From Marinobacter iranensis (GTDB taxonomy: Bacteria > Pseudomonadota > Gammaproteobacteria > Pseudomonadales > Oleiphilaceae): 64,000 bases of DNA. Both the position numbers and the translations under genes were made by a program. Shown here piece by piece: positions 16,172-27,853 of the stretch. The stretch spans positions 186,001 through 250,000 of the forward strand of contig NZ_JANCMW010000005.1 of assembly GCF_029207565.1 (NCBI RefSeq), written 5' to 3'. The notes beneath the pieces were generated by a model. The model had not been told where the DNA came from. It did not search any database and saw only the letters and a list, made by a program, of their open reading frames with translations. Each line of letters starts with the position of its first letter. Position 1 is the first letter of the stretch.

Positions 16172-18586
16172 ATGCAAAAACTGTTGACTCGCCTGCAACG
16201 ATTTCGAACCGGGTCTCCCCTGTCCTTCAGGCTGCTCGCGTATATCCTGCTGTTCAGTTCCCTGTTCACACTGATCTCCTCGGCCATCCAGATCTACTCG
16301 GATTACCGCAAGGACCTGTCCCAGATTGACAGACGCATGCTGGTGGTTGAAACCGGCTATACCTCCAGTCTTGCCCGCAGCCTATGGGCGCTGGACCAGA
16401 AGCTGCTCCAGACCCAGCTTGAAGGCATACTCAGCCTGCCGGATATTGTCCACCTTCGGCTGAAGATCGAACCGGACTCCGAACTGGTTATGGGTGAAAT
16501 CCCCCGGGACGCAAAAACAACCAGTCATACCTTCGATCTGACCCATCAGGGCGACGAAATGTTCCGCCTTGGCCAGCTAACCATCACAGCCGATTTGAGG
16601 CGAGTCTATTCAGACATGCGCCAGAAGGTTGTCGTGGTGCTGACGACCCAGTTCCTGAAAACATTCTTCGTCTCAATCCTGATCATATGGATCTTCCAGC
16701 ATTTCGTGGCGCGACACCTGACCACCATGGCCAACTATGCCCGTAACTTTTCCCTCAACAACCTGGCGAAACCACTGGAACTGGACCGGCCCGACAGCCA
16801 GTTGAACCGCAATGATGAGCTGGCTCAGGTAACCGTTGCCATCAACCAGATGCGGGAACGACTCAATGACGACCTGGAGCGCCAGGAACGCGATGCCCAG
16901 GAGATCCGCAAGTTCTCCAAGGCCATTGAACAGAGCCCGTCCTCGGTCTTGATCTGCGACCGTCAGTGGCGCATCGAATTCGCCAACCAGAAGTTCAGCC
17001 AGCTCACCGGCTATGACGCCTCGTCCATCGTCGGCAAACACCCGGGCGTATTGTCCGAAGACGCACATGCCCACCGGGAGAATCGCCAGTTGTGGCAGTC
17101 GATCCGGCTGCAGGTGCAGCGAGTCGGGGTCTGGCAGGGTGAGATCAACAGCGTGCGCAAGAACGGCGAGCGGTTCTGGGAGCAATTGATCGTCACGCCC
17201 ATCAAGAGCTCCAATGGCGAAGCCACGGGTTACCTGATCCTTGGTGAAGACATCAGTATCCGCAAACGCTACGAGCAACAGCTACTGAGACAGGCAAATT
17301 ACGATATCCTTACCGGCCTGCCCAACCGTATGCTAGCCCTGGATCGGCTCAAGCTTGCCCTTGCCCAGGCCCGGCGTGAGAGTTCCCTGGTCGGTGTCAT
17401 GTTTCTCGACCTGGATAACTTCAAGCACATCAATGATACCCTTGGTCACGACGCCGGCGACAATCTGCTGATTGAGGCGGCACGAAGGATCTCGAGCTGT
17501 TTGCGGGGAACAAGCACTGTTGCCAGGCTTGGCGGCGATGAGTTCCTGGTGATCCTTCCGGGTCTGACCGGCACCGAGGCAACCTCCCAGGTGGCGGAGC
17601 GTATCCTCAAAACCTTTGCGCCACCCTACCTGCTCAACGGTCAGGAGGTGTTCGTTACCACCAGCATCGGCATTTCCATCTTTCCCAATGATTCCGACAA
17701 CAGCGGTAACCTGCTGCAACATGCCGACGCTGCCATGTACCAGGCCAAGCATAAGGGCAAGAGCGCCTACGCCCATTTCGCACCGGAAATGACCGAAGTC
17801 TCCCATGAACGGCTGCAAATGGAATCATTGATGCGCCGAGCCCTGGAGCAGAAAGAGTTCGAACTCTACTACCAGCCGATTGTTCGCACGGATTCCGGTC
17901 AGTTGTGCTCGGCCGAAGCCCTGCTGCGTTGGAACAACCCTGGATTGGGAATGGTCATGCCCGATCGATTCATACCCTTGGCGGAGGAGACCGGCCTTAT
18001 CACACCGATTGGCGAGTGGGTTCTGCAGGAAGCCTGCATGGCCGCCATGCGCTGGAAAGAAACCACCGGAACCGGTATCGGAATCTCTGTTAACGTTTCT
18101 CCCCGCCAGTTCCGCGATCCTGGCTTTATCGACACCGTCATGAACGCGCTGGAATCCAGCGGGTTGCCTCCCCAGCAACTGGAATTGGAGATCACCGAGC
18201 GCCTGATACTGGACAACACCATCGAAACTGCCGACATTCTCCGGCAACTGGACCAGTCCGGCATTCGGCTCTCGGTCGATGATTTCGGCACCGGTTACTC
18301 TGCTCTCAGCTACCTCAAGAGCTATCCCTTTGATACCCTGAAAATTGACAAATCCTTTGTTCAGGACGTGATGAAGGAGCAGGACGACGCTTCCCTGGTC
18401 AAAGCCATCATCAACATGGCCCATAGCCTCGGCCTCCGGGTCATTGCTGAAGGTGTCGAGGAAGATGCCCAGACTCACTTCCTCCAACGTGAAGGCTGTG
18501 ACTACTCGCAGGGATACTTCTACAGCAGACCCCTGCCGGAGAAAGATTTCCAGGAGTGGCTGAAGACCAACCATCGCGCCCGTTGA
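16172..18586 (+). CDS. Membrane-bound PAS-GGDEF-EAL cyclic-di-GMP signalling protein
   Basis: An 804-residue dual-domain protein. TM1 spans about residues 20-42, a periplasmic sensor of roughly 110 residues follows, TM2 spans 152-178, then a HAMP-like linker, PAS (about 246-365), GGDEF (about 370-535) and EAL (about 548-800). The cyclase motif GGDEF is intact at 454-458, but the inhibitory RxxD site five residues upstream is absent (RGTS). The phosphodiesterase domain has EALLRW (582-587) and DDFGTGYSAL, so both activities are possible. The ATG at 16172 was chosen because it starts just before TM1. ackA follows after only 27 bases, suggesting one transcript with ackA-pta. Confidence 0.92.
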   Translation: MQKLLTRLQRFRTGSPLSFRLLAYILLFSSLFTLISSAIQIYSDYRKDLSQIDRRMLVVETGYTSSLARSLWALDQKLLQTQLEGILSLPDIVHLRLKIEPDSELVMGEIPRDAKTTSHTFDLTHQGDEMFRLGQLTITADLRRVYSDMRQKVVVVLTTQFLKTFFVSILIIWIFQHFVARHLTTMANYARNFSLNNLAKPLELDRPDSQLNRNDELAQVTVAINQMRERLNDDLERQERDAQEIRKFSKAIEQSPSSVLICDRQWRIEFANQKFSQLTGYDASSIVGKHPGVLSEDAHAHRENRQLWQSIRLQVQRVGVWQGEINSVRKNGERFWEQLIVTPIKSSNGEATGYLILGEDISIRKRYEQQLLRQANYDILTGLPNRMLALDRLKLALAQARRESSLVGVMFLDLDNFKHINDTLGHDAGDNLLIEAARRISSCLRGTSTVARLGGDEFLVILPGLTGTEATSQVAERILKTFAPPYLLNGQEVFVTTSIGISIFPNDSDNSGNLLQHADAAMYQAKHKGKSAYAHFAPEMTEVSHERLQMESLMRRALEQKEFELYYQPIVRTDSGQLCSAEALLRWNNPGLGMVMPDRFIPLAEETGLITPIGEWVLQEACMAAMRWKETTGTGIGISVNVSPRQFRDPGFIDTVMNALESSGLPPQQLELEITERLILDNTIETADILRQLDQSGIRLSVDDFGTGYSALSYLKSYPFDTLKIDKSFVQDVMKEQDDASLVKAIINMAHSLGLRVIAEGVEEDAQTHFLQREGCDYSQGYFYSRPLPEKDFQEWLKTNHRAR

Positions 18587-18613
18587 GACACCACTGGCAG
18601 GAACGGATGCATC

Positions 18614-19810
<1,197 letters not shown>

Positions 19811-19836
19811 ACCCGTTTCACCGCAGGGAGCCTGTC

Positions 19837-21990
19837 ATGGCAAAGAATCTCTATGTTGCACCCACCTCCATAAACTCGGGGCTTACATCGGTATGCCTGG
19901 GATTGCTTCGTGCCCTGGAGCGTGTGGGTGTCAGCGTGGGCTTTTACAAGCCCTTTCGCCAGGCTGTTCACGAAGGCGAGGCCCATCACAATCGTGGAGA
20001 AGATACGTCTGTGGCCTTCGTCCGGGCCCGCAGCCATCTGGAGCCGCCGGAACCCATGAGCCTGAAGGAAGCGCAAAAACTACTGAACACCGGTAAATCC
20101 GACCAACTGATGGAAACCCTTGTCGGTGAGTACCGAAAGGTGGCCGATACCGTCGATGTCGTCATTATCGAAGGCCTGGTTCCGGACCGTACTGAAGCCT
20201 ACATAGCCAGGCTGAACGTTGAGGTGGCGCGCAACCTGGGTTCTGAAGTCATTCTGGTGAGTACGCCGGGTAATGCGGCTCCTGAAACTCTCGACGAGGA
20301 ACTCGACTTTTACGCCCGGCTGTTTTCCAGCCCCTCTGATCCCGATGTGGTCGGGGTTGTCCTGAACAAGACGGGGGAACCCGAAAAATCGGAATTCGCA
20401 CCACGAGTAAATGCCGAAGTAAATACGCAGGCCCCGGATTACGGCCAGGCCTGCAAGGTATTCAGCCAGGGCCGCTACCGCTTGCTTGCGGTGATCCCCT
20501 GGCAGCCGGAACTACTGGCGCCGCGGGTCTCGGACATCGTCCGGGAAATGGGTTCGGAGGTGCTTCATGAGGGGGAAATGCACTCCCGCCGTGTGCAAAA
20601 AGTCACCGTCAGCGCCCGTACCATCCGCAACATGGTAGACACCCTCAAGCCCGGCACACTGATGGTGACCCCGGGTGACCGCGAGGACATTATCGTGACC
20701 ACCGCAGTGGCCGCCCTGAATGGTGTCCCCCTGGCCGGAATGATGCTGACTGGCGGCCTGATGCCGGACCAGCGGGTGATTGATCTGTGTCGGCGGGCAC
20801 TGGCAACCGGTTTGCCGGTCATGAAGGCGACCACCAACACCTACGAGACAGCCCATCGGCTGGCCAACCTGTCACCGGCGATCCCGGTGGATGACCCGGA
20901 TCGCATTGAAAAAGCCATGGAAGCCGTGGCCACCCGAATTGATGCGGAATGGCTGAGGGAGCATCTGCGGGTGGAGCGGCAGAGCCGATTGTCTCCCCCG
21001 GCCTTCCGCTACCTGTTGTCGGAACGCGCACGGGCGGCGGCAAAGCGTATTGTTCTGCCTGAAGGTAACGAACCCCGTACCGTACAGGCCGCGATAATCT
21101 GTCACCAGCGCAAACTGGCTCACTGCATCATGCTGGGCGACCGGGACGACATTGCCAATGTTGCGCGCTCCCAGGGCATGGAACTGCCGGACGACATGGA
21201 CGTGATTGCTCCCTCCGATGTCCGCCAGGACTACATCGAGCCGATGGTGAAACTGCGGAAGCATAAGGGGCTGGCGCCGGACATGGCCGAAGCGATGCTT
21301 GAGGACAACGTGGTCCTGGGCACCATGATGGTTGCCGAAGGCAAGGCCGATGGCCTTGTATCCGGTGCCGTGCATACCACGGCCAACACGGTTCGCCCTG
21401 CCATGCAACTGATCAAGACCCACGATCACGCCAAGGTGGTGTCGTCCGTTTTTTTCATGCTGTTGCCACAACAGGTGGTGGTCTACGGCGATTGCGCCAT
21501 CAATCCCGACCCGAACGCGGAGGAACTGGCAGACATCGCCATCCAGAGCGCGGGTTCAGCGGAAGCCTTTGGCATTGAACCGGTGGTGGCGATGATCAGT
21601 TACAGCACTGGTGAATCAGGCAGTGGCAAAGACGTGGACAAGGTACGGGAAGCAACGCGAATCGCACGGGAAAGGCGCCCTGATCTGCTGATCGACGGCC
21701 CGCTGCAATACGATGCCGCCGCCATTGAGAGCGTTGGCAAAAGCAAGGCCCCGGACAGCAAGGTGGCAGGCAAGGCAACGGTCTTTATCTTCCCCGACCT
21801 CAATACCGGCAACACCACCTACAAGGCCGTGCAGAGAAGCGCAAACGTGGTGAGTGTCGGCCCCATGCTGCAGGGCCTGAAAAAGCCGGTGAATGACCTG
21901 TCCCGGGGAGCCCTGGTGGAAGACATCGTCTTTACCATCGCGCTCACCGCGGTCCAGGCAAAACAGGTGGAGGACGCCGGGCTGATCTGA
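19837..21990 (+). CDS. pta: Phosphate acetyltransferase, long form
   Basis: Converts acetyl-CoA and phosphate to acetyl phosphate. The 717-residue protein is the long gammaproteobacterial form: an N-terminal P-loop-like CobB/BioD domain (MAKNLYVAPTSINSGLTSV, residues 1 to about 230), a DRTGG regulatory domain (about 230-345), and the C-terminal catalytic PTA_PTB domain from about residue 390, with LPEGNEPRTVQAA and STGESGSGKDVDKV. Start at the ATG at 19837. Last gene of the cluster; the next gene, der, is convergent. Confidence 0.97.
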   Translation: MAKNLYVAPTSINSGLTSVCLGLLRALERVGVSVGFYKPFRQAVHEGEAHHNRGEDTSVAFVRARSHLEPPEPMSLKEAQKLLNTGKSDQLMETLVGEYRKVADTVDVVIIEGLVPDRTEAYIARLNVEVARNLGSEVILVSTPGNAAPETLDEELDFYARLFSSPSDPDVVGVVLNKTGEPEKSEFAPRVNAEVNTQAPDYGQACKVFSQGRYRLLAVIPWQPELLAPRVSDIVREMGSEVLHEGEMHSRRVQKVTVSARTIRNMVDTLKPGTLMVTPGDREDIIVTTAVAALNGVPLAGMMLTGGLMPDQRVIDLCRRALATGLPVMKATTNTYETAHRLANLSPAIPVDDPDRIEKAMEAVATRIDAEWLREHLRVERQSRLSPPAFRYLLSERARAAAKRIVLPEGNEPRTVQAAIICHQRKLAHCIMLGDRDDIANVARSQGMELPDDMDVIAPSDVRQDYIEPMVKLRKHKGLAPDMAEAMLEDNVVLGTMMVAEGKADGLVSGAVHTTANTVRPAMQLIKTHDHAKVVSSVFFMLLPQQVVVYGDCAINPDPNAEELADIAIQSAGSAEAFGIEPVVAMISYSTGESGSGKDVDKVREATRIARERRPDLLIDGPLQYDAAAIESVGKSKAPDSKVAGKATVFIFPDLNTGNTTYKAVQRSANVVSVGPMLQGLKKPVNDLSRGALVEDIVFTIALTAVQAKQVEDAGLI

Positions 21991-22014
21991 GCGGTCAGCC
22001 CGGCAAGCGCCAGC

Positions 22015-23439
22015 TCAGCGCTTCTTGCTCTTCATTCGCGCTTTCTTTTTCACCGGGCGGCCCTTCTTCAGGTCGTTGTCCTGCTTGACCTTCTGGCGCG
22101 GCGTCAGCCGGCTGACCTTGTTGGCGAACGGGTTTTCGCTGGAGCGGAACTCAAAGCGGATGGGGGAACCGCTCACCTTCAGCACCTTGCGGAAGGTATT
22201 TTCCAGGTAACGCTTGTAAGCCCCGGGCAGCGCATCGGTCTGGTTACCATGCACCACGATGACCGGCGGGTTCGAACCGCCCTGGTGGGCGTACCGCAGC
22301 TTGATACGACGCCCCTGGACCAGCGGCGGCTGGTGCTGTGCCGTGGCGTCCTGAAGGATGGCAGTCAGGCGATTGGTGGGCCACTTTGCCATTGCCGATT
22401 CATAGCAGTCATGGACCGACTCGTACATCACCCCCACACCAGAACCGTGAAGCGCGGAAATATAGTGCTTGTCGGCGTAGTCGAGGAAATCCAGGCGACG
22501 CTGAACCTGTTCTTTTACCTTGGCCCTGTCCTCCGGGTCCATACCGTCCCATTTGTTGACGGCGATCACCAGGGAGCGGCCCGCGTCCAGCACGAAGCCA
22601 ATCAGGTGAAGGTCCTGATCCACCAGCCCTTCCCGCGCATCAATCACCAGAATCACCACGTGGGCGTCATCAATGGCCTGGAGGGTCTTGATGATGGAAA
22701 ACTTTTCCACTACTTCACTGACGTTCTTGCGTCGGCGTACACCGGCCGTATCAATCAGCGTGTACTGGTTCTCCATACGCTCGAACGGGATGTAGACACT
22801 GTCCCGGGTGGTACCAGGCATGTCATACACTATTACCCGGTCCTCACCGAGCATACGGTTGACCAGGGTGGACTTGCCTACGTTCGGGCGCCCAACGATG
22901 CCAATCCGGATACCGGGATAGCGGTCAGCACGGTCCTGCTCTTCACGCTCTTCTTCGGACGGCAGCAACTCCTCCAGCATGGAGCGAATCCCCCGGTTAT
23001 GGGAGGCTGCAATCAGGTAGGTGGACTCGAAGCCCAGACCGTAAAAATCCGAAGCGGCAACGTCAGGGTCCTGGCCGTCGGTCTTGTTGACCACCAGGTG
23101 TGCCCGCTTTCCGGTCTTGCGCAGGTGCGCTGCGATCAATTCATCGCCACCGTTCAGGCCAGCCTTACCGTCAACAAGGAACAGCACGATGTCGGCTTCT
23201 TCGACCGCCTGCATGGACTGGCGGGCCATTTCCGCATCCAGGCCCTCCTCGCCACCGGTCAGGCCGCCGGTATCAATCACGATAAAGCGCTGCCCCTCGT
23301 AATTGCCCTCACCGTATTTACGGTCGCGGGTCAGGCCGGGGAAATCCGCCACAAGCGCATCCCGGGACCGCGTCATCTGGTTAAACAGTGTCGATTTTCC
23401 CACATTGGGACGGCCGACAAGAGCAATTACAGGGGTCAT
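22015..23439 (-). CDS. der: Ribosome biogenesis GTPase Der
   Basis: An essential GTPase with two tandem G domains that assists 50S subunit maturation. Both P-loops are GRPNVGKST (residues 8-16 and about 185), each followed by its DTGG or DTAG switch and NKTD or NKWD specificity motif. The C-terminal KH-like domain (about 355-450) contacts rRNA, and the last 25 residues are strongly basic ([17 protein letters not shown]). The length of 474 is close to the Pseudomonas protein. It ends the minus-strand operon that starts further up with ispG or rodZ. Confidence 0.97.
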   Translation of the reverse strand: MTPVIALVGRPNVGKSTLFNQMTRSRDALVADFPGLTRDRKYGEGNYEGQRFIVIDTGGLTGGEEGLDAEMARQSMQAVEEADIVLFLVDGKAGLNGGDELIAAHLRKTGKRAHLVVNKTDGQDPDVAASDFYGLGFESTYLIAASHNRGIRSMLEELLPSEEEREEQDRADRYPGIRIGIVGRPNVGKSTLVNRMLGEDRVIVYDMPGTTRDSVYIPFERMENQYTLIDTAGVRRRKNVSEVVEKFSIIKTLQAIDDAHVVILVIDAREGLVDQDLHLIGFVLDAGRSLVIAVNKWDGMDPEDRAKVKEQVQRRLDFLDYADKHYISALHGSGVGVMYESVHDCYESAMAKWPTNRLTAILQDATAQHQPPLVQGRRIKLRYAHQGGSNPPVIVVHGNQTDALPGAYKRYLENTFRKVLKVSGSPIRFEFRSSENPFANKVSRLTPRQKVKQDNDLKKGRPVKKKARMKSKKR

Positions 23440-23501
23440 AATCTTTCGCTATACATTGAACAGGGCCCGCGCTTCACAGCGATAGGGCCGGAAAGGAGCT
23501 A

Positions 23502-24674
23502 TCAGTCAAGCTCCCGGAGTTTCATTACGGACAGTTTACCGCTGTTACCGTATACAAGGAGGTTACCGTTCTGCAGACGCTGAAAGGGAACCCGAAGGCC
23601 GTCGTCGTCAAATTCATGCTGGCCCACCAGGCTGCCATCCTCCATGGACAGGATATGAATGTATCCCTCGAAGTCGCCAATCAACAAGTAATCCTCATAA
23701 ACGATCGGCTGCGTCGGCTGGCGCCAGGACAACCTGTCCTGAACCCAGAGTTCGCGACGGTCAGAACCACGATAGGCAATGATGTCGCCATTGGCCGAGG
23801 CAATGAAAATGTTGCCATTGCCAATCATCGGCGACTGCAGGCTGGACGCTTTCCGGCTCCAGATCTCCTGACCACTCTGCAGGTCAACCAACGCAAGATT
23901 GCCCTGATAGCCGACAACCATGGCGGCACTCTCGAGGATCAGCGGCTCACCAGCAACGTCGACCAGTCTTTCCAGTTCCGTACGCCCCTGGGGTTGGCCG
24001 ACTTCATACTGCCAGACCGGTTGCCCGGTCTCTGTTGAAATCGCCATTAACTTGCCATTGGACAGTGAGGCCAGCACAAGATCGGCACCCACAAGCGGTG
24101 ATGCTGCGGCACGTATGGACAAAACCGGCACATCACTGTCGTATTGCCAGGATCGCTCACCAGTGGCGGTGTCAAAGGCCAGAACCTTGCCGTCAATGGT
24201 CTGGACCACCACAAGGCTTCCATTGGATTGCGGTGATGCCAGCGCCTCATTGGGCAGTGGCTGCTCCCAGAGTTCAGAGCCGTCCTGCCGTGAAAGGGCC
24301 TTCAGTTGTGCATCACGGGTCACCAGATACAGATTGTCCTGATCTCCACCCACGCCAGCGCTGATTTCCTGGTCAAGCTCCCGGGACCAGAACACCTCGC
24401 CGTTTTCAGCACCTACCGCATAGACTTCACCATCCGCTGACGCCACATAGAGCGTCTCCCCGGTGTTCAGCGGCGCCAGGTACAGAAACTTGTCATCGTG
24501 CCCGTCGCCAACACTCATGCTCCAGACCGATTCCAGGCCGATACTCGACGAGATCTCCGGTACGGGCGCTGGCTGCTCAAAAGTGTCGCTGGTGCTACAT
24601 CCTCCCAGGAATGCCAGTGTCAGCATCCCCAGGGATAAAACAAACTGTTTGTGCCCGTTGAACAACCAGGGCAT
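23502..24674 (-). CDS. bamB: Outer membrane protein assembly factor BamB
   Basis: A lipoprotein of the BAM complex that folds beta-barrel proteins into the outer membrane. The signal peptide ends in the lipobox LGGC (lipidated C26). The mature part is an eight-bladed beta-propeller with PQQ-like repeats, seen as recurring segments such as VYAVGAENGEVFWSREL and VLAFDTATGERSWQYD. 390 residues against 392 in E. coli. Its ATG shares one base with the yfgM stop (TGATG), so the two are translationally coupled. der follows after 62 bases, the conserved order. Confidence 0.96.
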   Translation of the reverse strand: MPWLFNGHKQFVLSLGMLTLAFLGGCSTSDTFEQPAPVPEISSSIGLESVWSMSVGDGHDDKFLYLAPLNTGETLYVASADGEVYAVGAENGEVFWSRELDQEISAGVGGDQDNLYLVTRDAQLKALSRQDGSELWEQPLPNEALASPQSNGSLVVVQTIDGKVLAFDTATGERSWQYDSDVPVLSIRAAASPLVGADLVLASLSNGKLMAISTETGQPVWQYEVGQPQGRTELERLVDVAGEPLILESAAMVVGYQGNLALVDLQSGQEIWSRKASSLQSPMIGNGNIFIASANGDIIAYRGSDRRELWVQDRLSWRQPTQPIVYEDYLLIGDFEGYIHILSMEDGSLVGQHEFDDDGLRVPFQRLQNGNLLVYGNSGKLSVMKLRELD

Positions 24675-25330
24675 CAGGCTCCCTCCCCTACGCCAAGGTC
24701 AGACAACTTGAGCTCAAGGATACCGCTGCGACCCTGCTGATTCTGTTCCCTGGCCGCCAGGTAGGCTTCACGGGCGCCCTCACGGTTACCCTGTGCCAAC
24801 AGGATATCGCCCCGGAGTTCGGTGAAGATGGCGCTGAAGCTGCCGGCATCATTCACACTATCAATGGTAGCCAGGGCCTCATCGTACTTTTCCGCCGCGA
24901 ACTGGGCACGGGCCAGGCGATTGCGTACAACCAGGGTTAACGGCCCGGATTCCCCGGTCTTTTCCTGTGCCCAGGTCAGCGATTCGATCGCAGCTTCCGG
25001 ATCGCCCTGATCCATGACCTGCTGGCGCGCCAGCATCAGCATGCCGTAGATGGCAAAGGCACTGTCGCTGTACTCTTCCTGCAGCTCTTTCGCTATGTAG
25101 GCAACCGTATCGGCGCGGTTTTCGTCGGTCTCATCACTGTAGGCGTTAATCAGCTCAGCGAACTGGGAAGCTGCCTCGGTGCGTTGCTGCATCTGATGGT
25201 TCTGCCAGGCCTGCCAACCGAATACAATGGCCAGTGCAGCGGCAATGCCAATCAGGAGCGAACTGCCGTTCTTCTTCCACCAGTCCTTGATTGCCTGGAC
25301 CGTTTCTTCCTCAGTACGCATTTCAGCCAT
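24674..25330 (-). CDS. yfgM: Ancillary SecYEG translocon subunit YfgM (TPR protein)
   Basis: A 218-residue inner-membrane protein: a short cytoplasmic start (MAEMRTEEETVQAIKDWWKK), one transmembrane helix (SSLLIGIAAALAIVFGWQAW, about residues 22-41) and a periplasmic TPR-like domain. In E. coli YfgM associates with SecYEG and the chaperone PpiD. I chose the ATG at 25330, preceded by AGGAG; the open frame extends further upstream into the hisS end without support. It lies between hisS and bamB, the conserved gammaproteobacterial position. Confidence 0.93.
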   Translation of the reverse strand: MAEMRTEEETVQAIKDWWKKNGSSLLIGIAAALAIVFGWQAWQNHQMQQRTEAASQFAELINAYSDETDENRADTVAYIAKELQEEYSDSAFAIYGMLMLARQQVMDQGDPEAAIESLTWAQEKTGESGPLTLVVRNRLARAQFAAEKYDEALATIDSVNDAGSFSAIFTELRGDILLAQGNREGAREAYLAAREQNQQGRSGILELKLSDLGVGEGA

Positions 25331-25380
25331 GATGACTCCTAAAATAAATGATAATTGTGCTATAGCCTGTCGGCCCGCCG

Positions 25381-26661
25381 TCAACGGCCCAGTAATTCTT
25401 CAAGTGTCGCCGCAAGGTTCGCCTGTGCTATATCCTGCTGCGGTTCGTCCGACCGAAGCGGCTTGAGACCCACCGTACCGTTAGCGACCTCATTCTCGCC
25501 CAGAATGACCGCGTAACGAGCACCGCTGCGATCAGCCTTCTTCATCTGGCTCTTGAAACTGCCGCCGCCACAATGGCTCATGACTCTTGCTCCGGGCAAG
25601 GCATCGCGAAGGGATTCACCCAACGCCAGCGCAGGAGCCACGGTGGTATCGCCCATGGCAGCAACATATACGTCCACGTTGCCATTGGCACGGTCCGGAA
25701 CGAGGTCCAGGGTTTCCAGTAGCAGGATCAGGCGCTCAAGCCCCATGGCAAACCCGACCGCAACGGTGGGTTTGCCGCCCAGTTGTTCCACCAGGCCATC
25801 GTACCGGCCACCGGCGCATACGGTGCCCTGCGCCCCAAGACTGTCGGTAATCCACTCGAATACGGTTTTGCCATAGTAATCGAGCCCGCGAACCAACCTC
25901 GGATTGACGGTGTACTGGATACCAGCCGCGTCCAGCAATGAACGAAGCTCCCGGAAATGGTCCCGGGATTCCTGGTCGAGATAGTCGTCCAGATTGGGCG
26001 CGTCAGCCAGAAGCTGCTGTGTTAAGGGGTTCTTGCTGTCGAGAATACGCAGCGGGTTGGAAGCCAACCGCCGCTGGCTGTCTTCATCCAGTTGATCCCG
26101 ATAGCCCGAAAGATAGGCCACCAATGCTTCCCGATATTGCCTTCGGGCTTCTGAGGTACCAATGGAGTTGATTTCCAGGCGGGTGTGCTCGCTCAGCCCC
26201 AGTTCCCGCCAGAGCCTGGCGGTCAGCACCAGAAGCTCGGCATCGATGTCCGGCCCGGTCATGCCAAAACATTCCACACCAATCTGGTGGAACTGGCGAT
26301 ACCGGCCTTTCTGGGGGCGCTCATGACGAAACATCGGCCCGGTGTACCACAGGCGACGGGTCTGGTTGAAAAGCAGCCCGTGCTCTTCCGCGGCACGGAC
26401 ACAGCCAGCCGTACCTTCGGGACGCAGTGTCAGGCTGTCGCCATTGCGGTCCTCAAAGGTATACATTTCTTTCTCGACAATATCCGTGACTTCGCCAATG
26501 GAACGCTTGAACAGGTCGGTCTGCTCAACCACCGGCATACGGATTTCCTGATAGCCGTATTGGGAAAGGACCTTCCTGACCGTGTCTTCCACAAACTGCC
26601 AAACCGGCGTCTGCTCTGGCAGGATATCGTTCATCCCGCGGATTGCCTGGATCTTAGCCAA
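25381..26661 (-). CDS. hisS: Histidyl-tRNA synthetase
   Basis: Charges tRNA-His with histidine; a class II synthetase of 426 residues (E. coli 424). Motif 2 is visible as [14 protein letters not shown] and [20 protein letters not shown], the histidine-specific signature as [15 protein letters not shown], and motif 3 in [13 protein letters not shown]. The C-terminal anticodon-binding domain covers about residues 330-426. Start [17 protein letters not shown] is canonical. Located between ispG (40 bases upstream) and yfgM (50 bases downstream) in the conserved operon. Confidence 0.97.
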   Translation of the reverse strand: MAKIQAIRGMNDILPEQTPVWQFVEDTVRKVLSQYGYQEIRMPVVEQTDLFKRSIGEVTDIVEKEMYTFEDRNGDSLTLRPEGTAGCVRAAEEHGLLFNQTRRLWYTGPMFRHERPQKGRYRQFHQIGVECFGMTGPDIDAELLVLTARLWRELGLSEHTRLEINSIGTSEARRQYREALVAYLSGYRDQLDEDSQRRLASNPLRILDSKNPLTQQLLADAPNLDDYLDQESRDHFRELRSLLDAAGIQYTVNPRLVRGLDYYGKTVFEWITDSLGAQGTVCAGGRYDGLVEQLGGKPTVAVGFAMGLERLILLLETLDLVPDRANGNVDVYVAAMGDTTVAPALALGESLRDALPGARVMSHCGGGSFKSQMKKADRSGARYAVILGENEVANGTVGLKPLRSDEPQQDIAQANLAATLEELLGR

Positions 26662-26701
26662 GTTACTACCTTATCTGTTTCAATGATTTGACGATCGGCT
26701 C

Positions 26702-27820
26702 TCAGTCAGTCGAGCGGGTAATGATCGCTTCTTCCTTTTCCTTGCGACGGGCCACTTCCTCACGGATCAGTCGTTCCAGGTCGTCGGTCAGGTTGGCATT
26801 ATCGAGTTTCTGGTTCGGCTTGCCCGACGCGTAGAACAGGTTCTTCGGGCTGCCACCGGTCAGGCCCAGGTCAGCGACCTTGGCCTCACCCGGTCCATTT
26901 ACAATACAGCCAATGATGGCCACATCCAGGGACTCGTTGACATCTTCCAGACGGGCCTCCAGATCGTTCATGGTCTGGATGACATCGAAATTCTGGCGTG
27001 AGCAACTGGGACAGGCAACAAAGTTGATGCCACGGCTGCGCAGGCGCAAGCTCTTGAGAATGTCAAAGCCAACCTTGATTTCCTGCACGGGATCCGCCGC
27101 CAGGGACACCCTGATAGTGTCGCCAATGCCGTCCATCAGCAACATGCCCAGGCCAATGGAGGACTTCACGGTGCCAGAGCGGAAGCCGCCTGCTTCGGTA
27201 ATACCCAAATGCAGTGGTTGTTCGATCTGGGCCGCAATCTGCCGGTAAGCCGCCACGGTCATGAATACTTCGGATGCTTTGAGGCTGACCTTGAAATCCT
27301 GAAAATCGTGCTTGTCCAGAATGTCGATATGGCGCATGGCGGATTCCACCAGTGCCTCCGGCGTGGGTTCACCGTACTTGCGCTGCAGGGCCTTCTCCAG
27401 CGAGCCGGCGTTGACACCGATCCGGATAGGGATGTTGCGGTCACGAGCGGCACTGATCACGGCACTGACGCGGTCATCGCGACCGATATTGCCCGGATTG
27501 ATGCGAAGGCAGTCCACACCCAGCTCCGCCACCCTGAGCGCAATACGGTGATCAAAGTGAATATCCGCCACCAATGGCACGGACACCAGGGAGCGGATTT
27601 TTCCAAACGCCTCCGCAGCGTCCATGGTGGGCACGGATACCCGGACAATATCGGCACCCGCTTCCTGCAACGCGCGGATCTGCCCAACGGTTGCCTCGAC
27701 ATCGCAGGTGTTGGTGTTGGTCATGCTCTGGACAGCAATCGGTGCGTCCCCGCCCACGGGAACATCACCCACCATTATCTGGCGTGATTTGCGTCTTTTG
27801 ATCGGAGATTCGTGATTCAT
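26702..27820 (-). CDS. ispG: 4-hydroxy-3-methylbut-2-en-1-yl diphosphate synthase (flavodoxin)
   Basis: The penultimate enzyme of the MEP isoprenoid pathway, converting MEcPP to HMBPP with a 4Fe-4S cluster. The three cluster ligands are in [13 protein letters not shown] and [10 protein letters not shown]. The N-terminal TIM barrel begins with [18 protein letters not shown]. 372 residues, matching E. coli IspG. Its dependence on an Fe-S cluster is of interest because the isc locus nearby lacks scaffold genes. It follows rodZ by 33 bases and precedes hisS. Confidence 0.97.
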   Translation of the reverse strand: MNHESPIKRRKSRQIMVGDVPVGGDAPIAVQSMTNTNTCDVEATVGQIRALQEAGADIVRVSVPTMDAAEAFGKIRSLVSVPLVADIHFDHRIALRVAELGVDCLRINPGNIGRDDRVSAVISAARDRNIPIRIGVNAGSLEKALQRKYGEPTPEALVESAMRHIDILDKHDFQDFKVSLKASEVFMTVAAYRQIAAQIEQPLHLGITEAGGFRSGTVKSSIGLGMLLMDGIGDTIRVSLAADPVQEIKVGFDILKSLRLRSRGINFVACPSCSRQNFDVIQTMNDLEARLEDVNESLDVAIIGCIVNGPGEAKVADLGLTGGSPKNLFYASGKPNQKLDNANLTDDLERLIREEVARRKEKEEAIITRSTD

Positions 27821-27853
27821 AGCCTGCTAACCGGAAAAGAGGGTTCGTAACGT

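Noticed and set aside
22249..23583. 444-codon plus-strand open frame
   Set aside because: Antisense to der; no start context and no recognisable domain.
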